Translations under genes and position numbers: made by a program | Part shown: piece after piece, positions 9,573-21,119 of the stretch | Numbering within the stretch: the stretch's first letter is position 1 | Layout of the letters: each line of letters begins with the position of its first letter | The notes under the pieces: generated by a model | Seen by the model: the letters and a program-made list of their open reading frames with translations, nothing else | Database searches by the model: none | Told to the model about the DNA's origin: nothing | Source: Deinococcus seoulensis | GTDB taxonomy: Bacteria > Deinococcota > Deinococci > Deinococcales > Deinococcaceae | Reading direction: 5' to 3' | DNA length: 64,000 bases | Assembly (NCBI RefSeq): GCF_014648115.1 | Contig: NZ_BMQM01000019.1 | Coordinates: 18,832-82,831, forward strand

Positions 9573-9742
9573 TCGGGCTGGTCGTGCTGATGCTGGTCAG
9601 CATCAATCTGGGCGGCCTGACGAGCGTGATCCTGCAAGTCGGGCGCGGCGAGTGGCTGGCCGGGCTGGGATCGCTGGTGACGCTGATCGTGGTGGACGTC
9701 CTGGGGTTCCGGGTGCTGCGCGGCCTGCGCGGGCAGCACTGA
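9566..9742 (+). CDS. Small two-helix membrane protein
   Basis: GTG at 9566 opens a 58-residue frame, too short for many gene finders. The sequence is strongly hydrophobic in two stretches, [17 protein letters not shown] and [18 protein letters not shown], with a basic C-terminus ([10 protein letters not shown]). GAGG lies about nine bases before the start. It sits between purB (divergent) and the HDAC-family gene (downstream, same strand). No family was recognised. Confidence 0.5.
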   Translation: MLIGLVVLMLVSINLGGLTSVILQVGRGEWLAGLGSLVTLIVVDVLGFRVLRGLRGQH

Positions 9743-9824
9743 CGGGCACCGGCATTCCGCTCCGGGGCCTGGGCTGTGGCTTTGCTTGCCGTACGGCGCG
9801 GCGGGCTGCGGCAGACTGCGGAGC

Positions 9825-10760
<936 letters not shown>

Positions 10761-10818
10761 AGGCCGGGGCCGCGCCCCTGCCATGCCAGCGTGACGGGCA
10801 CAGGAGCGTGGGGAGGAG

Positions 10819-10838
10819 GGTTGTACAACCCTGTACAC
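10819..10838. promoter_or_regulatory. Paired TGTACA boxes, distal
   Basis: GGTTGTACAACCCTGTACAC holds two TGTACA palindromes spaced 10 bp start to start, one helical turn. A similar pair lies 245 bp downstream. Candidate operator. Confidence 0.5.
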
Positions 10839-11063
10839 GGCTCCTGTAAACGTCTGAAGAACCCTTCTCAGGGGCTTCAGCGGAATGGGCGATTGGGGGG
10901 GGATGACCCCCGACAGGTCGGGTGGGTGTGGGGGTCCTGGCCCGCGTACCCGGGACCGGGTGAGGGCTCCCTGAGTCGTTTTCCGGGCGCTGGCACGTCG
11001 TTGGGCGGCACCATCCGGAACCCATTGATTTACTTTTCACACTGTGAGCCGTGAACGTTTCAA

Positions 11064-11083
11064 GGTTGTACAAGGGTTGTACA
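11064..11083. promoter_or_regulatory. Paired TGTACA boxes, proximal
   Basis: GGTTGTACAAGGGTTGTACA holds TGTACA at 11067-11072 and 11078-11083, spaced 11 bp. It lies 80 bp before the regulator start, a plausible autoregulatory site. Confidence 0.5.
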
Positions 11084-11160
11084 CTTCATTCCACAAGAGA
11101 AGGCCGCAACCCGACGCACCGCATCCCTCCAGCGCACCGGCGCACAAGACAGGAGTCACC

Positions 11161-11787
11161 ATGACGTACCTCGCCCCCACCACCCTGCCCCAGACGCACG
11201 ACCTGAACCGCACGGTGCGCCGCGGCCAGACCCTGTACTACGCCGGAGACAGCGCACCCAGCCTCTACCGCCTCGAAAGCGGCCTGATGCGCGCCGTGCG
11301 CCTCACCCCCCAGGGCCGCAACCTGACCGTCCGGCACATCCGCCCCGGCGACATCTTCGGCGAGGAATGCCTGCACGGCCAGACGCGCGGCCATCAGGTC
11401 GTCGCCCTGACCGACACGGTCCTGGTGCCCATCCACCCGCAGCACCTGAGTGCCGCCGAGCTGTGGGACCTGACCCGCAGCCTCAGCGCCCAGCTGCAGC
11501 GCATGATGACCGACGGCGTGCACATTCAGGACGGCGACCTGCGCGAACGCATCGCCCGCTACCTGCTGAACCTCGCCGACAGCACCCTGGGCGGCGCGCA
11601 CAGCGACGGCACCCGCTTCGTGCGGGCCACGCACGAACTGATCGCCGAGGGCACCGGCGCCACCCGCGAGAGCGTCAGCAAACTGATCGGCGAGATGCGC
11701 GACGACGGCCTGCTGAGCCCCGCCTACCGCTGCCTGACCCTGACCGACGAGGACGGCCTGCGCCTCCTGAGCGGCTACCACGGCTGA
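11161..11787 (+). CDS. Crp/Fnr family transcription regulator
   Basis: A 208-residue regulator. An N-terminal cyclic-nucleotide-binding-like barrel ([23 protein letters not shown]) is followed by the dimer helix and a C-terminal winged helix-turn-helix ([20 protein letters not shown], residues about 160-180). Deinococcus carries several Crp paralogues, one of which (DdrI) is a stress regulator; whether this is that one is not decided here. ATG 11161 has AGGAG seven bases upstream. The frame is open further back but that part is poorly protein-like. It lies before nurA-herA in the same direction. Confidence 0.88.
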   Translation: MTYLAPTTLPQTHDLNRTVRRGQTLYYAGDSAPSLYRLESGLMRAVRLTPQGRNLTVRHIRPGDIFGEECLHGQTRGHQVVALTDTVLVPIHPQHLSAAELWDLTRSLSAQLQRMMTDGVHIQDGDLRERIARYLLNLADSTLGGAHSDGTRFVRATHELIAEGTGATRESVSKLIGEMRDDGLLSPAYRCLTLTDEDGLRLLSGYHG

Positions 11788-11897
11788 AGACCGCACCACC
11801 CCACCAGCGCCGCCCGTCCGAGTGAGGACCGGCGGCGTTTTCGTGTCACCAGAGCCACGGCGCACCAGAGCAACGGCCAAACATTCTGTCCAGCGCG

Positions 11898-11903
11898 TAG
11901 AAT
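11898..11903 (+). promoter_or_regulatory. -10 box TAGAAT of a leaderless nurA-herA transcript
   Basis: TAGAAT ends seven bases before the nurA ATG, so the mRNA should start at or next to the start codon. Confidence 0.6.
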
Positions 11904-11910
11904 TGCGGGC

Positions 11911-12929
11911 ATGCGTATTCGCCTGGACCCCTGGCCCGTGGACATCGAGGGCGGGCAACTGACCCTCAAGGACTTCAACGGTGAGATTCAAGACGTCGAA
12001 ACGCCGCGCTGGGCGGCCATTCCCGCACGCCCCATCCCGGAACGGCTGCGGCAGGTGTTCGTCGTGGACGGCAAACGCCGCATGGAATCCCGCCTGTTCA
12101 TCGAGGACGACCACGGCCAGAGCGGGCTGGGCGGCTTCGGCGCGTACGTGGTGGGCGCCGTCGAACTGTGCCCGCACGGCACCCGGCAGGCGGAACTGCG
12201 GGCCGTGAAGGCCGCCCGCATCCTGGCGCACGCCCCGGACCTGCGGATCGACCCCATGACCCTCTCGCCGCGCCACCCCCACACCGGGCAGCTGGAGTAC
12301 ACGCCCGTCCCCATGACCGGCACGGACGCCCTGGCCGCCCTGAACGTACTGCAACAGCACATGCTGGCCGCCGAGCAGAACCTCTCGCACGACCTGGCGT
12401 CCAGGGTCCCGGCGGACGATCAGGATGACCGCGAGTGGCTGAGCGCGCTGACCGTGCAGGACGGCACGCTGCGCGGACGGAATCTGAACGGCGCGGTCGT
12501 CGGCTGCGTGAAGACCATGGAGACCATGTACCTCCCGGCCGACCGGGCCTCGCTGCTGAGCGAACTGAAACCCGGCGAGCGCACCCCGGTCATGCGCATG
12601 ACGTACAGCAACGGGCAGTTCACGCGCCTGATCTGGTACGTGCGGCTGTGCGAGGCCGCGTTCTACCAGCATCCCATGGCGGGCGTCATGCGCCTGGAGA
12701 TGTTCGCGCCGGACGATCCCAGCTTCCTGCCGCCCATCGTCCGGCAGGTCGCGAACCTCAGCGGCACGCTGCTGCGGCGGCTGGGCAGTCACGCGCACAA
12801 GGACCCGCGTGCGCCGCAGAACCTGATTCCCACGGCGGCGCTGGAGCAGGCGATGGGCCGCAGCATGGGCAGCGCGGACCTCGTGACGCGGCGCATCCGG
12901 GCTCACATCGCGGGCCTGCAGGGGGTCGC

Positions 12930-12933
<4 letters not shown>
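11911..12933 (+). CDS. nurA: NurA-type DNA repair nuclease
   Basis: A 340-residue manganese-dependent 5'-3' exonuclease and endonuclease acting in DNA end resection together with HerA. The N-terminal catalytic aspartate is visible in VFVVDGKRR (Asp53). The C-terminal part has [35 protein letters not shown] and a last helix rich in basic residues. A NurA-HerA complex has been studied in D. radiodurans, and this gene pair matches it. Its stop overlaps the herA GTG start by four bases, so the two subunits are translationally coupled. Confidence 0.9.
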
Positions 12934-14753
<1,820 letters not shown>

Positions 14754-14830
14754 ACGACACAGGGGAAGGCGGGCGGGGAGATCATGCTCCCGGCCCGCCT
14801 TCCCGCACCCTGCGCTCTACGCCCCGCGCG

Positions 14831-15574
14831 TTACAGCGACTGCACCAGGATGGGCTGCGTGGTCGGCTGCCGGCTGCCGCCCGGCGGTTCCACGCTGACG
14901 GCGATGGTCTGCCCGTCCTTCAGTGCTGGGATCACGATGCCCTGCCCGTCGAACACGCCGGCGGAGACGGGCGTTTCGTTCTCGATGCGCCACAGCTGGT
15001 ACACGCTCTTTTCGGGTGCGGCGGCGGTCAGGTGCAGGTACGCGCGGCCGTCCGGCAGGCGGATCAGTTGACCCAGCGGCTGCCCGGCCGTGGCGAGTTC
15101 CTGCGTGACCGAGCCGGGCGCGCGGGCGAACTCGCTGAGCGGATCGGTGGATTGCGGGGGGCGGATCAGCAGGACGCCCACAGCCACGGCGGCCACGAGG
15201 GCCAGCAGCCCTCCGCGCCAGTTCAGCCACGGGGAGCGGCGCTCGCTGCGATCCGCCCGCCCAGCGTCCAGACCTGGGGCATCCGGGAACAGCGGCACGG
15301 AAGCTGGTGCAGGTCCGGCAGCTGCGGCGCTCGTGGAGGCCACTGCGCTGTTCAGTACTGCGCTGTTCAGGCGGGCCATCAGGCGCTCCTCGGCTCCGGC
15401 GGGTACCTCTGCGGGGGGCAGGTCGTCGGGCAGGCGGTGCAGGGCGTCCAGGTCCGCGCGGTACTCGGCCATCAGGGCCGGGTCGGCGTCCAGGGCAGCC
15501 TGGACACGCGCTTCCTCTTCTGGGTTCAGCAGGCCAAGTGCCAGGGCCAGGAGGTCATCTCGGTTGATCGTCAC
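14831..15574 (-). CDS. Anti-sigma factor (RskA-like, zinc-less)
   Basis: A 247-residue membrane protein. The N-terminal cytoplasmic domain starts MTINRDDLLALALGLLNPEE, the fold that clamps ECF sigma factors. One membrane helix (GGLLALVAAVAVGVLLI) lies near residue 135, followed by an extracytoplasmic RskA domain (YQLWRIENETPVSAGVF, ISVEPPGGSRQPTTQPILVQ-like end). No HxxxCxxC zinc motif is seen. It lies 82 bp after the sigma factor gene on the same strand, the usual sigma/anti-sigma pair. An exact 15-bp tandem duplication gives LNSAVLNSAV just before the linker. Confidence 0.88.
   Translation of the reverse strand: MTINRDDLLALALGLLNPEEEARVQAALDADPALMAEYRADLDALHRLPDDLPPAEVPAGAEERLMARLNSAVLNSAVASTSAAAAGPAPASVPLFPDAPGLDAGRADRSERRSPWLNWRGGLLALVAAVAVGVLLIRPPQSTDPLSEFARAPGSVTQELATAGQPLGQLIRLPDGRAYLHLTAAAPEKSVYQLWRIENETPVSAGVFDGQGIVIPALKDGQTIAVSVEPPGGSRQPTTQPILVQSL
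15342..15371. repeat. 15-bp tandem duplication in the anti-sigma gene
   Basis: Two copies of ACTGCGCTGTTCAG plus one variable base, in frame, each encoding five residues (LNSAV). Confidence 0.9.
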
Positions 15575-15656
15575 GTGTCTTCACCTGCCTCTTGTGCGGG
15601 TACGGAGCTGAGAGAGGGGCGGAGTGGGTTCGGGCGGAGTTCGGGTGGGGGTCGGC

Positions 15657-16202
15657 TCAGTGGGCATTGCCGCTGCCCAGGTGGGTCCGCATGCGGTCGA
15701 TGGCAGTCCGCAGCCGGGATTTTACTGTACCGACGGGCAGGCCGGTGATGATCGCCAGTTCACTGTGCGAGTACCCACGGTAGTACGCGAGTTCCACCAG
15801 TTCACGCTGCTGCGGTTCGAGTCCCTGGACGGCCTGTTCGGCCATGATGCGGTCGGCGGGGTCGGCGGCGGCGGTGGGGGCGTCCCAGTCCTCGATTTCC
15901 AGTGGGGTGTCGGGACGGTCGCGCAGTTCCTGCAGGAAGCGGTGGTGGGCAATGCTGACCAGCCAGGTCTTGGCGCTGGCGCGGGCCGGGTCGAAGCGGG
16001 CGCAGTGCTTCCAGGCGTTCATGAAGGCGTCCTGCACGCAGCTTTCCACGTCGTCGGTCTGCCGGAGCATGCGGTGCCCGAGGGAGTACAGGAGCCGCGC
16101 GTACCGGCGGTGCAGTTCCTGCAGGGCGTCCTGCTGGCCGGTCGCCATGGCCTGGAGCAGGGCCTCGTCGGGCAGGTCGGGGTGAAGGGAAGGAAGACTC
16201 AT
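15657..16202 (-). CDS. ECF RNA polymerase sigma factor (SigK-like)
   Basis: A 181-residue group IV sigma factor. Region 2 (LLYSLGHRMLRQTDDVESCV then QDAFMNAWKH) recognises the -10, and region 4 (YRGYSHSELAIITGLPVGTV then KSRLRTAIDRM) recognises the -35. It is held by the anti-sigma factor encoded next. Between the regions is a short acidic linker. The upstream neighbours on the same strand are tatA and two Tat-type ferritin-like proteins, so these are candidate targets of the sigma factor; no matching promoter pair could be shown. Confidence 0.9.
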   Translation of the reverse strand: MSLPSLHPDLPDEALLQAMATGQQDALQELHRRYARLLYSLGHRMLRQTDDVESCVQDAFMNAWKHCARFDPARASAKTWLVSIAHHRFLQELRDRPDTPLEIEDWDAPTAAADPADRIMAEQAVQGLEPQQRELVELAYYRGYSHSELAIITGLPVGTVKSRLRTAIDRMRTHLGSGNAH

Positions 16203-16348
16203 GGGTTCACGGAGCAGCCTATCAGTGTGTCAGGGCTGTTGTGGGGGCCTGACCCGCCGTTGCCTTAATGCTCAGTGATCTGCATGCTCAGTGATCTGAA
16301 TGTTCAGCCGTCCGTTCGGGGTGATGTGTCTGGCGCGGGGTGCGGGCC

Positions 16349-16657
16349 TCAGGCCTGGACCTTGTTCAGCGCGACGGGGGTCACGGCCGCGGGGGTCACG
16401 GCGGCGGGCGTGACAGCCGTGGGCATGACGGCGGCCGGGCTGACGGCAGCGGCCTGGGCAGGCACGGCCTGAGCGGGCGCCGTCTGGGCGGCGGGTTCTT
16501 CGAGGCTGATGCTGTCCTTGAGACCCTGGGTGCTCTTGCGGAATTCGCGCAGGCCGTTGCCGAGGCTCTTGCCCAGTTCCGGCAGTTTGCGGGGGCCGAA
16601 CACGACCAGGGCGACGAGCAGGATCACGAGCAGTTCTGGGGCGCCGATGTTGGGCAT
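16349..16657 (-). CDS. tatA: Twin-arginine translocase subunit TatA/TatE
   Basis: A 102-residue protein with the TatA plan: a short N-terminus, one membrane helix (PELLVILLVALVVFGP), the hinge motif FGPRKLPELGKSLG and an amphipathic helix (NGLREFRKSTQGLKDS). The C-terminal tail is a low-complexity repeat of VTPAA-like units from 15-bp repeats. TatA forms the pore for folded proteins with twin-arginine signals. It lies 118 bp after two genes that encode such proteins, an apt pairing. The ribosome site is AAGGAG before ATG. No tatC is in the window. Confidence 0.88.
   Translation of the reverse strand: MPNIGAPELLVILLVALVVFGPRKLPELGKSLGNGLREFRKSTQGLKDSISLEEPAAQTAPAQAVPAQAAAVSPAAVMPTAVTPAAVTPAAVTPVALNKVQA
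16372..16440. repeat. Degenerate 15-bp tandem repeats in tatA
   Basis: About four 15-bp units of GGGGTCACGGCCGCG type encode the Val-Thr-Pro-Ala-Ala-like tail of TatA. Confidence 0.8.
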
Positions 16658-16775
16658 GGGGATCTCCTTGATCTGACTGAGTGTGGAGGTTCAGGGGGGA
16701 ATGGGTGGGGGGACGGGGGCCGCCGGCGGCGACCTCCTCATCCCCCCGGATGATGCAGGACTGGCGTTCCGGATC

Positions 16776-17513
16776 TCAGCTCTTGATGAGCGGTTTCACG
16801 ATGGCCAGCACATCGTCCATGCTCAGCGGCGACCAGAAGTCGGTGGGCGTGGGCGAGAAATCACCGTCGAAGTCCGCGACGTTGGTGCTGGTGGGTTTGG
16901 CGTCGCTCTGGGGAGCGCGGCTGGTCTGGCGGGTGGGTTTCTTGTTGAAGCCCAGCTGGGTGCGCAGTTCCTGAATGCCGCTGGCGTGGTTCGCCTCGAC
17001 GGCCAGGATGCTGGCGGCGGCCGTCAGCACGTCGCCGTTCATGACCTTGTCGGCCTGACCCAGGTAGGCGCGCACGCCGATGGGTTCGAAGGTGTTCGCC
17101 AGCGCCAGGAACAGTTCGTCGTTCACGGTCTTGGCGCTGCCGTCACTGTTCTTCAGCAGGGGGCTGAAGTCGATGTTGGGCTTGGCGACGGGCGTGCCGC
17201 CCAGTTTCCGGATGGTGTCCTGAAGGGCCGTCACGTGGGCGTTCTCGTGCAGGGCCAGTTCGCGGGCATACTCACGGACACGGGGGTTCGAGAGGTTGCT
17301 GGCATAGGCGCCGCTGCCGGTGAAGGCGTTGTAGAACTCGGCTTCCAGGTACTCGAGGGTCAGGGCGTAGTTCAGGATCACGAGGTCCTGCGCGGCGCTC
17401 TTGGTGCTGACGCTGGTGGCTGCCAGGGCCGAGAGGTTCAGGCCGCCCAGGGTCATGGCTCCGGCGCTGACACCGGCGAATTTCAGGAAGGAACGGCGGT
17501 TGGGTGTGGTCAT
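16776..17513 (-). CDS. Tat-exported ferritin-like domain protein, copy 1
   Basis: A 245-residue protein whose N-terminus TPNRRSFLKFAGVSAGAM is a twin-arginine signal. The mature part is a four-helix ferritin-like domain of the DUF4439/Ferritin_2 type: LVILNYALTLEYLEAEFYNA, ELALHENAHVTALQDTI, FEPIGVRAYLGQ and VEANHASGIQELR give the Glu/His metal ligands. It probably binds a di-metal centre outside the membrane; substrate and reaction are unknown. It is a close paralogue of the next gene upstream (same length, same order of motifs), 29 bp apart. The ribosome site is AAAGGAG. Confidence 0.85.
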   Translation of the reverse strand: MTTPNRRSFLKFAGVSAGAMTLGGLNLSALAATSVSTKSAAQDLVILNYALTLEYLEAEFYNAFTGSGAYASNLSNPRVREYARELALHENAHVTALQDTIRKLGGTPVAKPNIDFSPLLKNSDGSAKTVNDELFLALANTFEPIGVRAYLGQADKVMNGDVLTAAASILAVEANHASGIQELRTQLGFNKKPTRQTSRAPQSDAKPTSTNVADFDGDFSPTPTDFWSPLSMDDVLAIVKPLIKS

Positions 17514-17542
17514 GGTGTGATCTCCTTTCCGTGCGGTGCCGC

Positions 17543-18280
17543 TTACTTGATGACGGGTTTAACGATGGCCAGGACTTCTGCCATCGTCAGGGCCTTCCAG
17601 AACGCGGTGGGCGTCGGGGAGTAGTTCGCGTCGAAGTCGGCGGCGGCGGTGCTGGTGGGCTTCGCGGCGCTCTGGGGGGCGATGTCCGTCTGGCGGGTGG
17701 GCGCAGCGTTGTAGCCCAGCTTGACGCGCAGTTCCTGCACGGCGGAAACGTGGTTGGCTTCCACGGCGTGAATCGCGGCGGCGGCGGCGATCAGTTCGGG
17801 GTTGCTCAGGCGGGCCACCTGACCCAGGTAGGCGCGCACACCGACCGGTTCAAAGGTGGCGGCCAGCTGCAGGAACAGCTGATCGTTCACGGTGGCGTTG
17901 CCGATCAGGGGGCTGAAGTCGAAGGTGGGCTTGGTGACGTACTTGCCGCCCAGGCTGTCGATGGTCTTCTTGAGCGCCTCGACGTGCGAGATCTCGTGCG
18001 CCGCGATTTCCTTAGCGTACTCGATGACGCGGGGATCGGTCAGCTTGCTGGCGTAGGGCCCGCTGCCGGTGAAGGCGCTGTAGAACTCGGCTTCCAGGTA
18101 CTCCAGGGTCAGGGCGTAGTTCAGGATGTCGATGTCCTGCTGCTCGGCTGCCGTTTTGGGGGGCAGGGTGACAGAGCAGGAAACGAGGGCCATGCCTCCG
18201 CCGAACAGTGCGGCGTATCCCATGAACTGACGGCGTGAGGTGCTGTTGGCGGCAGATGTGATCTGGGTGTCCTCCGGCAT
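17543..18280 (-). CDS. Tat-type ferritin-like domain lipoprotein, copy 2
   Basis: A 245-residue paralogue of the neighbouring gene. The N-terminus has SRRQFMGYAALFGGGMALVSC, a twin-arginine motif ending in a lipobox cysteine, so this copy is probably a folded-export lipoprotein while copy 1 is soluble. The domain repeats the ligand-bearing helices ILNYALTLEYLEAEFYSA, EIAAHEISHVEALKKTI, FEPVGVRAYLGQ and VEANHVSAVQELR. ATG 18280 has AGGGAGG upstream. The frame is open far beyond, but that part mirrors the opposite-strand gene. It heads the run copy 2, copy 1, tatA. Confidence 0.85.
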   Translation of the reverse strand: MPEDTQITSAANSTSRRQFMGYAALFGGGMALVSCSVTLPPKTAAEQQDIDILNYALTLEYLEAEFYSAFTGSGPYASKLTDPRVIEYAKEIAAHEISHVEALKKTIDSLGGKYVTKPTFDFSPLIGNATVNDQLFLQLAATFEPVGVRAYLGQVARLSNPELIAAAAAIHAVEANHVSAVQELRVKLGYNAAPTRQTDIAPQSAAKPTSTAAADFDANYSPTPTAFWKALTMAEVLAIVKPVIK

Positions 18281-18477
18281 TGAAGCCTCCCTTGAGCGGT
18301 GTGCACTTGCCCGGTCCTTCCCTCCTGGGTGGGTTCCTGATCTGGCGTCGGGGGGCGGTGTGCGCCTGACCCTCTTCCTCGCTCGAACAGCCATATGCGG
18401 GGCCTGCCGGATCGGATCACGGGCCTGCCGCACGGTGAAGGCCGCATGAAGAGTCCGGCGGGCGCCGTGGCGGGCGG

Positions 18478-18483
18478 TACACT
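18478..18483 (+). promoter_or_regulatory. -10 box TACACT for a leaderless pseudouridine synthase mRNA
   Basis: TACACT ends seven bases before GTG 18491. This fixes the start choice over ATG 18446. Confidence 0.55.
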
Positions 18484-18490
18484 GCGCGCC

Positions 18491-19471
18491 GTGAATGACG
18501 CGCCCCACCCCGATACCCGCACGCTGAGCGCCACGCCCGGACGGCTGGACGCCGTGCTGTCGGCCCTGACCGGCGCGAGCCGCTCGCAGGTGGCCGCCTG
18601 GATCACGGGCGGGTTCGTGCAGGTGGCCGGGCAGGTGGCCCTGAAGCCCGCGCTGAAGTTGCGGGGCGGCGAGGTCCTGCTGGTCCGCGTGCCGCCCCCG
18701 CCGGACGCGACGGTGGCCGCCGAGGACGTGCCACTGGAGGTACTGTTCGAGGACGAGCACCTGATCGCCGTGAACAAACCGGCGGGCATGATCACGCACC
18801 CCGCGCCGGGCGTGAGTACCGGCACGCTGGTGAACGCCCTGCTGGGCCGCATGAACCTGCCGCAGCAGGACGGTCATGACGGCCCGGACGGCTACCGGCC
18901 CGGCATCGTGCACCGACTGGACCGCGATACCAGTGGCGTGATCGTGGTCGCCAAGACGGTCGCGGCGCACGCGGCCCTGGCGGCGGCGTTCAAGGACCGC
19001 CGGACCCGCAAGACGTACCTGGCGATCGCGGCCGGGCAGTGGAAGGCGCTGGAGGCCGTGCAGGTGGACGCCCCGGTGGGTCGCCATCCGGTGCAGCGGC
19101 AACGCATGACGGTCGGGGGTGCGCAGCCGCGTGACGCGCAGACGCTGTTCACGCCGCTGGGCAGCGTGCCGGACGGGCACGGGCGCACGCTGGCGCTGGT
19201 ACGGGCGCAGCCGCGCACGGGCCGCACGCATCAGATCCGGGTGCATCTGGCGCACCTGGGCAGCCCGATCCTGGGGGACGGCGTGTACGGCCGCGAGAGT
19301 GCAATCATGCCCCGGCACGCGCTGCACGCGCAGTTCCTGACCATCCCGCACCCGGCGACGGGACGGGACCTGCACCTGCACGCGCCGGTCCCGGACGACA
19401 TGCTGAGCGCCTGGGTGGGCGTGGGCGGCGGCGTGCCGGACGATCTGGAAGTCGCGGCGCGCGGCGGGTGA
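18491..19471 (+). CDS. RluD-like rRNA pseudouridine synthase
   Basis: A 326-residue RluA/RluD family enzyme isomerising uridines in large-subunit rRNA. It has an N-terminal S4 domain (GRLDAVLSALTGASRSQVAA), then the catalytic domain with VNKPAGMITHPAPG, IVHRLDRDTSGVIVVAKT (catalytic Asp in HRLDRDTSG) and the C-terminal PRTGRTHQIRVHLAHLG. The target uridine cannot be named from sequence alone. Starts at 18446 or 18395 are also in frame, but the -10 at 18478 supports GTG 18491. Confidence 0.9.
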   Translation: MNDAPHPDTRTLSATPGRLDAVLSALTGASRSQVAAWITGGFVQVAGQVALKPALKLRGGEVLLVRVPPPPDATVAAEDVPLEVLFEDEHLIAVNKPAGMITHPAPGVSTGTLVNALLGRMNLPQQDGHDGPDGYRPGIVHRLDRDTSGVIVVAKTVAAHAALAAAFKDRRTRKTYLAIAAGQWKALEAVQVDAPVGRHPVQRQRMTVGGAQPRDAQTLFTPLGSVPDGHGRTLALVRAQPRTGRTHQIRVHLAHLGSPILGDGVYGRESAIMPRHALHAQFLTIPHPATGRDLHLHAPVPDDMLSAWVGVGGGVPDDLEVAARGG

Positions 19472-19539
19472 CGGCCGGGCGCGCCGACGGTCCTTCTGCC
19501 TGACACTGGCTTGCTGACACTGGCTTGATCCGTGCCTCC

Positions 19540-19545
19540 TACGCT
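19540..19545 (+). promoter_or_regulatory. -10 box TACGCT before the anchor lipoprotein gene
   Basis: TACGCT ends eight bases before ATG 19554, giving another probable leaderless start. Confidence 0.45.
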
Positions 19546-19553
19546 GGGCGGCG

Positions 19554-21119
19554 ATGAGAAAACTGACGTTGCTGATGGCGGGCCTGACGGCGCTGCTGAC
19601 CGCCTGCCCCCGCACGGACACGCCCGAACGGCCCCTGGTCACCACGGCCGACTTCACGGCCTTCGACGCCCAGCGCAGCGCCCTGAAAGCGGCGGGACTG
19701 CGGGACGGGGCCAGCGCGCAGGTGTCGCTGGACGCCGAACCGGAGTACATCACGGTCAGCCCGGACGGCCGCACGGCGTGGATCAGCGTGCAGGAAAGTA
19801 ACGCCGTCGCCACGCTGGACCTGACCTCCGGGAAGATCACGGCCCTGACCCCGCTGGGCTTCAAGGATCACGCGCTGCCGGGCAACGGACTGGACGCCAG
19901 CGACCGGGACGGCGGCGTGAACATCCGCTCGTGGCCGGTGCTGGGGGCATTCATGCCGGACTCGGTCGCGTCGTTCAGTGTGGGCGGGAAGACGTACCTG
20001 CTGAGCGCGAACGAGGGCGACACGCGCGACTACGCCAGTTTCAGCGACAACGCCCGCGTGGCCGACCTGAAACTCGATCCGCTGAAGTTCCCGGACGCGG
20101 CGGCCCTGCAGGCGAAAGGCGCGCTGGGCCGCCTGACGGTCAGCACGCTGGACGCCGACACGGACGGCGACGGGGACGCCGACCGGCTGGTGTCGTTCGG
20201 CGCGCGGTCCCTGAGCGTCTGGACGTCCGACCTGACGCTGCTGGCCGATACCGGCGACCTGTTCGAGCGGCAGACGGCGGGCCGCGCGAACTTCAACTCG
20301 AACGGCACGGCCGACTCCTTCGACACCCGCAGCGACAACAAGGGCCCGGAACCCGAGGGCGTCACGACCGGCGTGCTGGGCGGGCAGACGTTCGCGTTCG
20401 TGGGCCTGGAACGCACGGGCGGCGTGATGGTCCTGAACGTCAGCGATCCCGCGAAACCGGCGCTGGTGCAGTACATGAACCCCGTGAACGAGACGGCCGA
20501 CCCGGCCAGCGGCGCGGCGGGCGACCTGGGACCCGAGGGCCTGCTGTTCATTCCGGCGGCCAGCGCGCCCGGCGGGCAGGCGCTGCTGGTCGTGGCGAAC
20601 GAGGTCAGCGGCAGCACCACCCTGTACCGCGTGGCAGGGAACGGCACGCTGACGCAGGCGGCGCGGTATCAGGTGACGCCGTTCGCGTTCGATCAGGGGG
20701 CCGCCGAGATTCCGGCCTTCGATCCGGCCAGCGGGCGCCTGTTCGTGGTGAACGGCGCGCAGTCCAGCGTGACCGTCCTGGACATCCGCGATCCGGCCGC
20801 GCCCAGGTACGTCAGGGACATTCCCCTGAGTGCCTACGGGCGCGGCGCGAACAGCGTGGCGGTCAGCGGCGGCGTGCTGGCCGTGGCGGTCGAGGCGGCC
20901 GTGAAGACCGATCCGGGCCGGGTGCTGCTGCTCGACCGTGACGGCGCGCCGCTGGCCGCGCCCGTGACGGTGGGTGCCTTGCCGGACATGCTGACCTTCA
21001 CGCCCGACGGGAAGGTGCTGCTGGTCGCGAACGAGGGCGAACCGAACGACGACGGCAGCGTCGATCCGGCCGGGTCGGTCAGCGTGATCAACGTCAGCCG
21101 GGCGCTCGCCAGCCGCTGA
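19554..21119 (+). CDS. Choice-of-anchor I family beta-propeller lipoprotein
   Basis: A 521-residue exported protein. The signal ends LTALLTAC with Cys18 as lipobox cysteine. The mature part has repeated propeller blades: PEYITVSPDGRTAWISVQES, SFSVGGKTYLLSANEGDTRD, KGPEPEGVTTGVLGGQTFAF, VGLERTGGVMVLNV and TFTPDGKVLLVANEGEPNDD. These are the marks of the choice-of-anchor I family, often surface-linked and associated with esterase or phosphatase modules. No catalytic module is fused here. It stands alone; its substrate is unknown. Confidence 0.85.
   Translation: MRKLTLLMAGLTALLTACPRTDTPERPLVTTADFTAFDAQRSALKAAGLRDGASAQVSLDAEPEYITVSPDGRTAWISVQESNAVATLDLTSGKITALTPLGFKDHALPGNGLDASDRDGGVNIRSWPVLGAFMPDSVASFSVGGKTYLLSANEGDTRDYASFSDNARVADLKLDPLKFPDAAALQAKGALGRLTVSTLDADTDGDGDADRLVSFGARSLSVWTSDLTLLADTGDLFERQTAGRANFNSNGTADSFDTRSDNKGPEPEGVTTGVLGGQTFAFVGLERTGGVMVLNVSDPAKPALVQYMNPVNETADPASGAAGDLGPEGLLFIPAASAPGGQALLVVANEVSGSTTLYRVAGNGTLTQAARYQVTPFAFDQGAAEIPAFDPASGRLFVVNGAQSSVTVLDIRDPAAPRYVRDIPLSAYGRGANSVAVSGGVLAVAVEAAVKTDPGRVLLLDRDGAPLAAPVTVGALPDMLTFTPDGKVLLVANEGEPNDDGSVDPAGSVSVINVSRALASR

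Larger units (their letters stand above)
10761..11160. other. 400-bp intergenic region upstream of the Crp/Fnr gene
   Basis: No gene is supported. The region is marked by two paired TGTACA boxes (listed separately), a G-run around 10895, and an AT-rich patch (TTGATTTACTTTTCACA near 11025-11042) that could hold the promoter of the regulator. Confidence 0.5.

Noticed and set aside
10791..11054. An 87-residue frame upstream of the Crp/Fnr gene
   Set aside because: Low-complexity, no start signal, and it covers the candidate operator region.
17543..19864. A 773-codon open frame on the minus strand
   Set aside because: Only the first part (17543-18280) is a ferritin-like protein; the rest mirrors the pseudouridine synthase gene on the plus strand.
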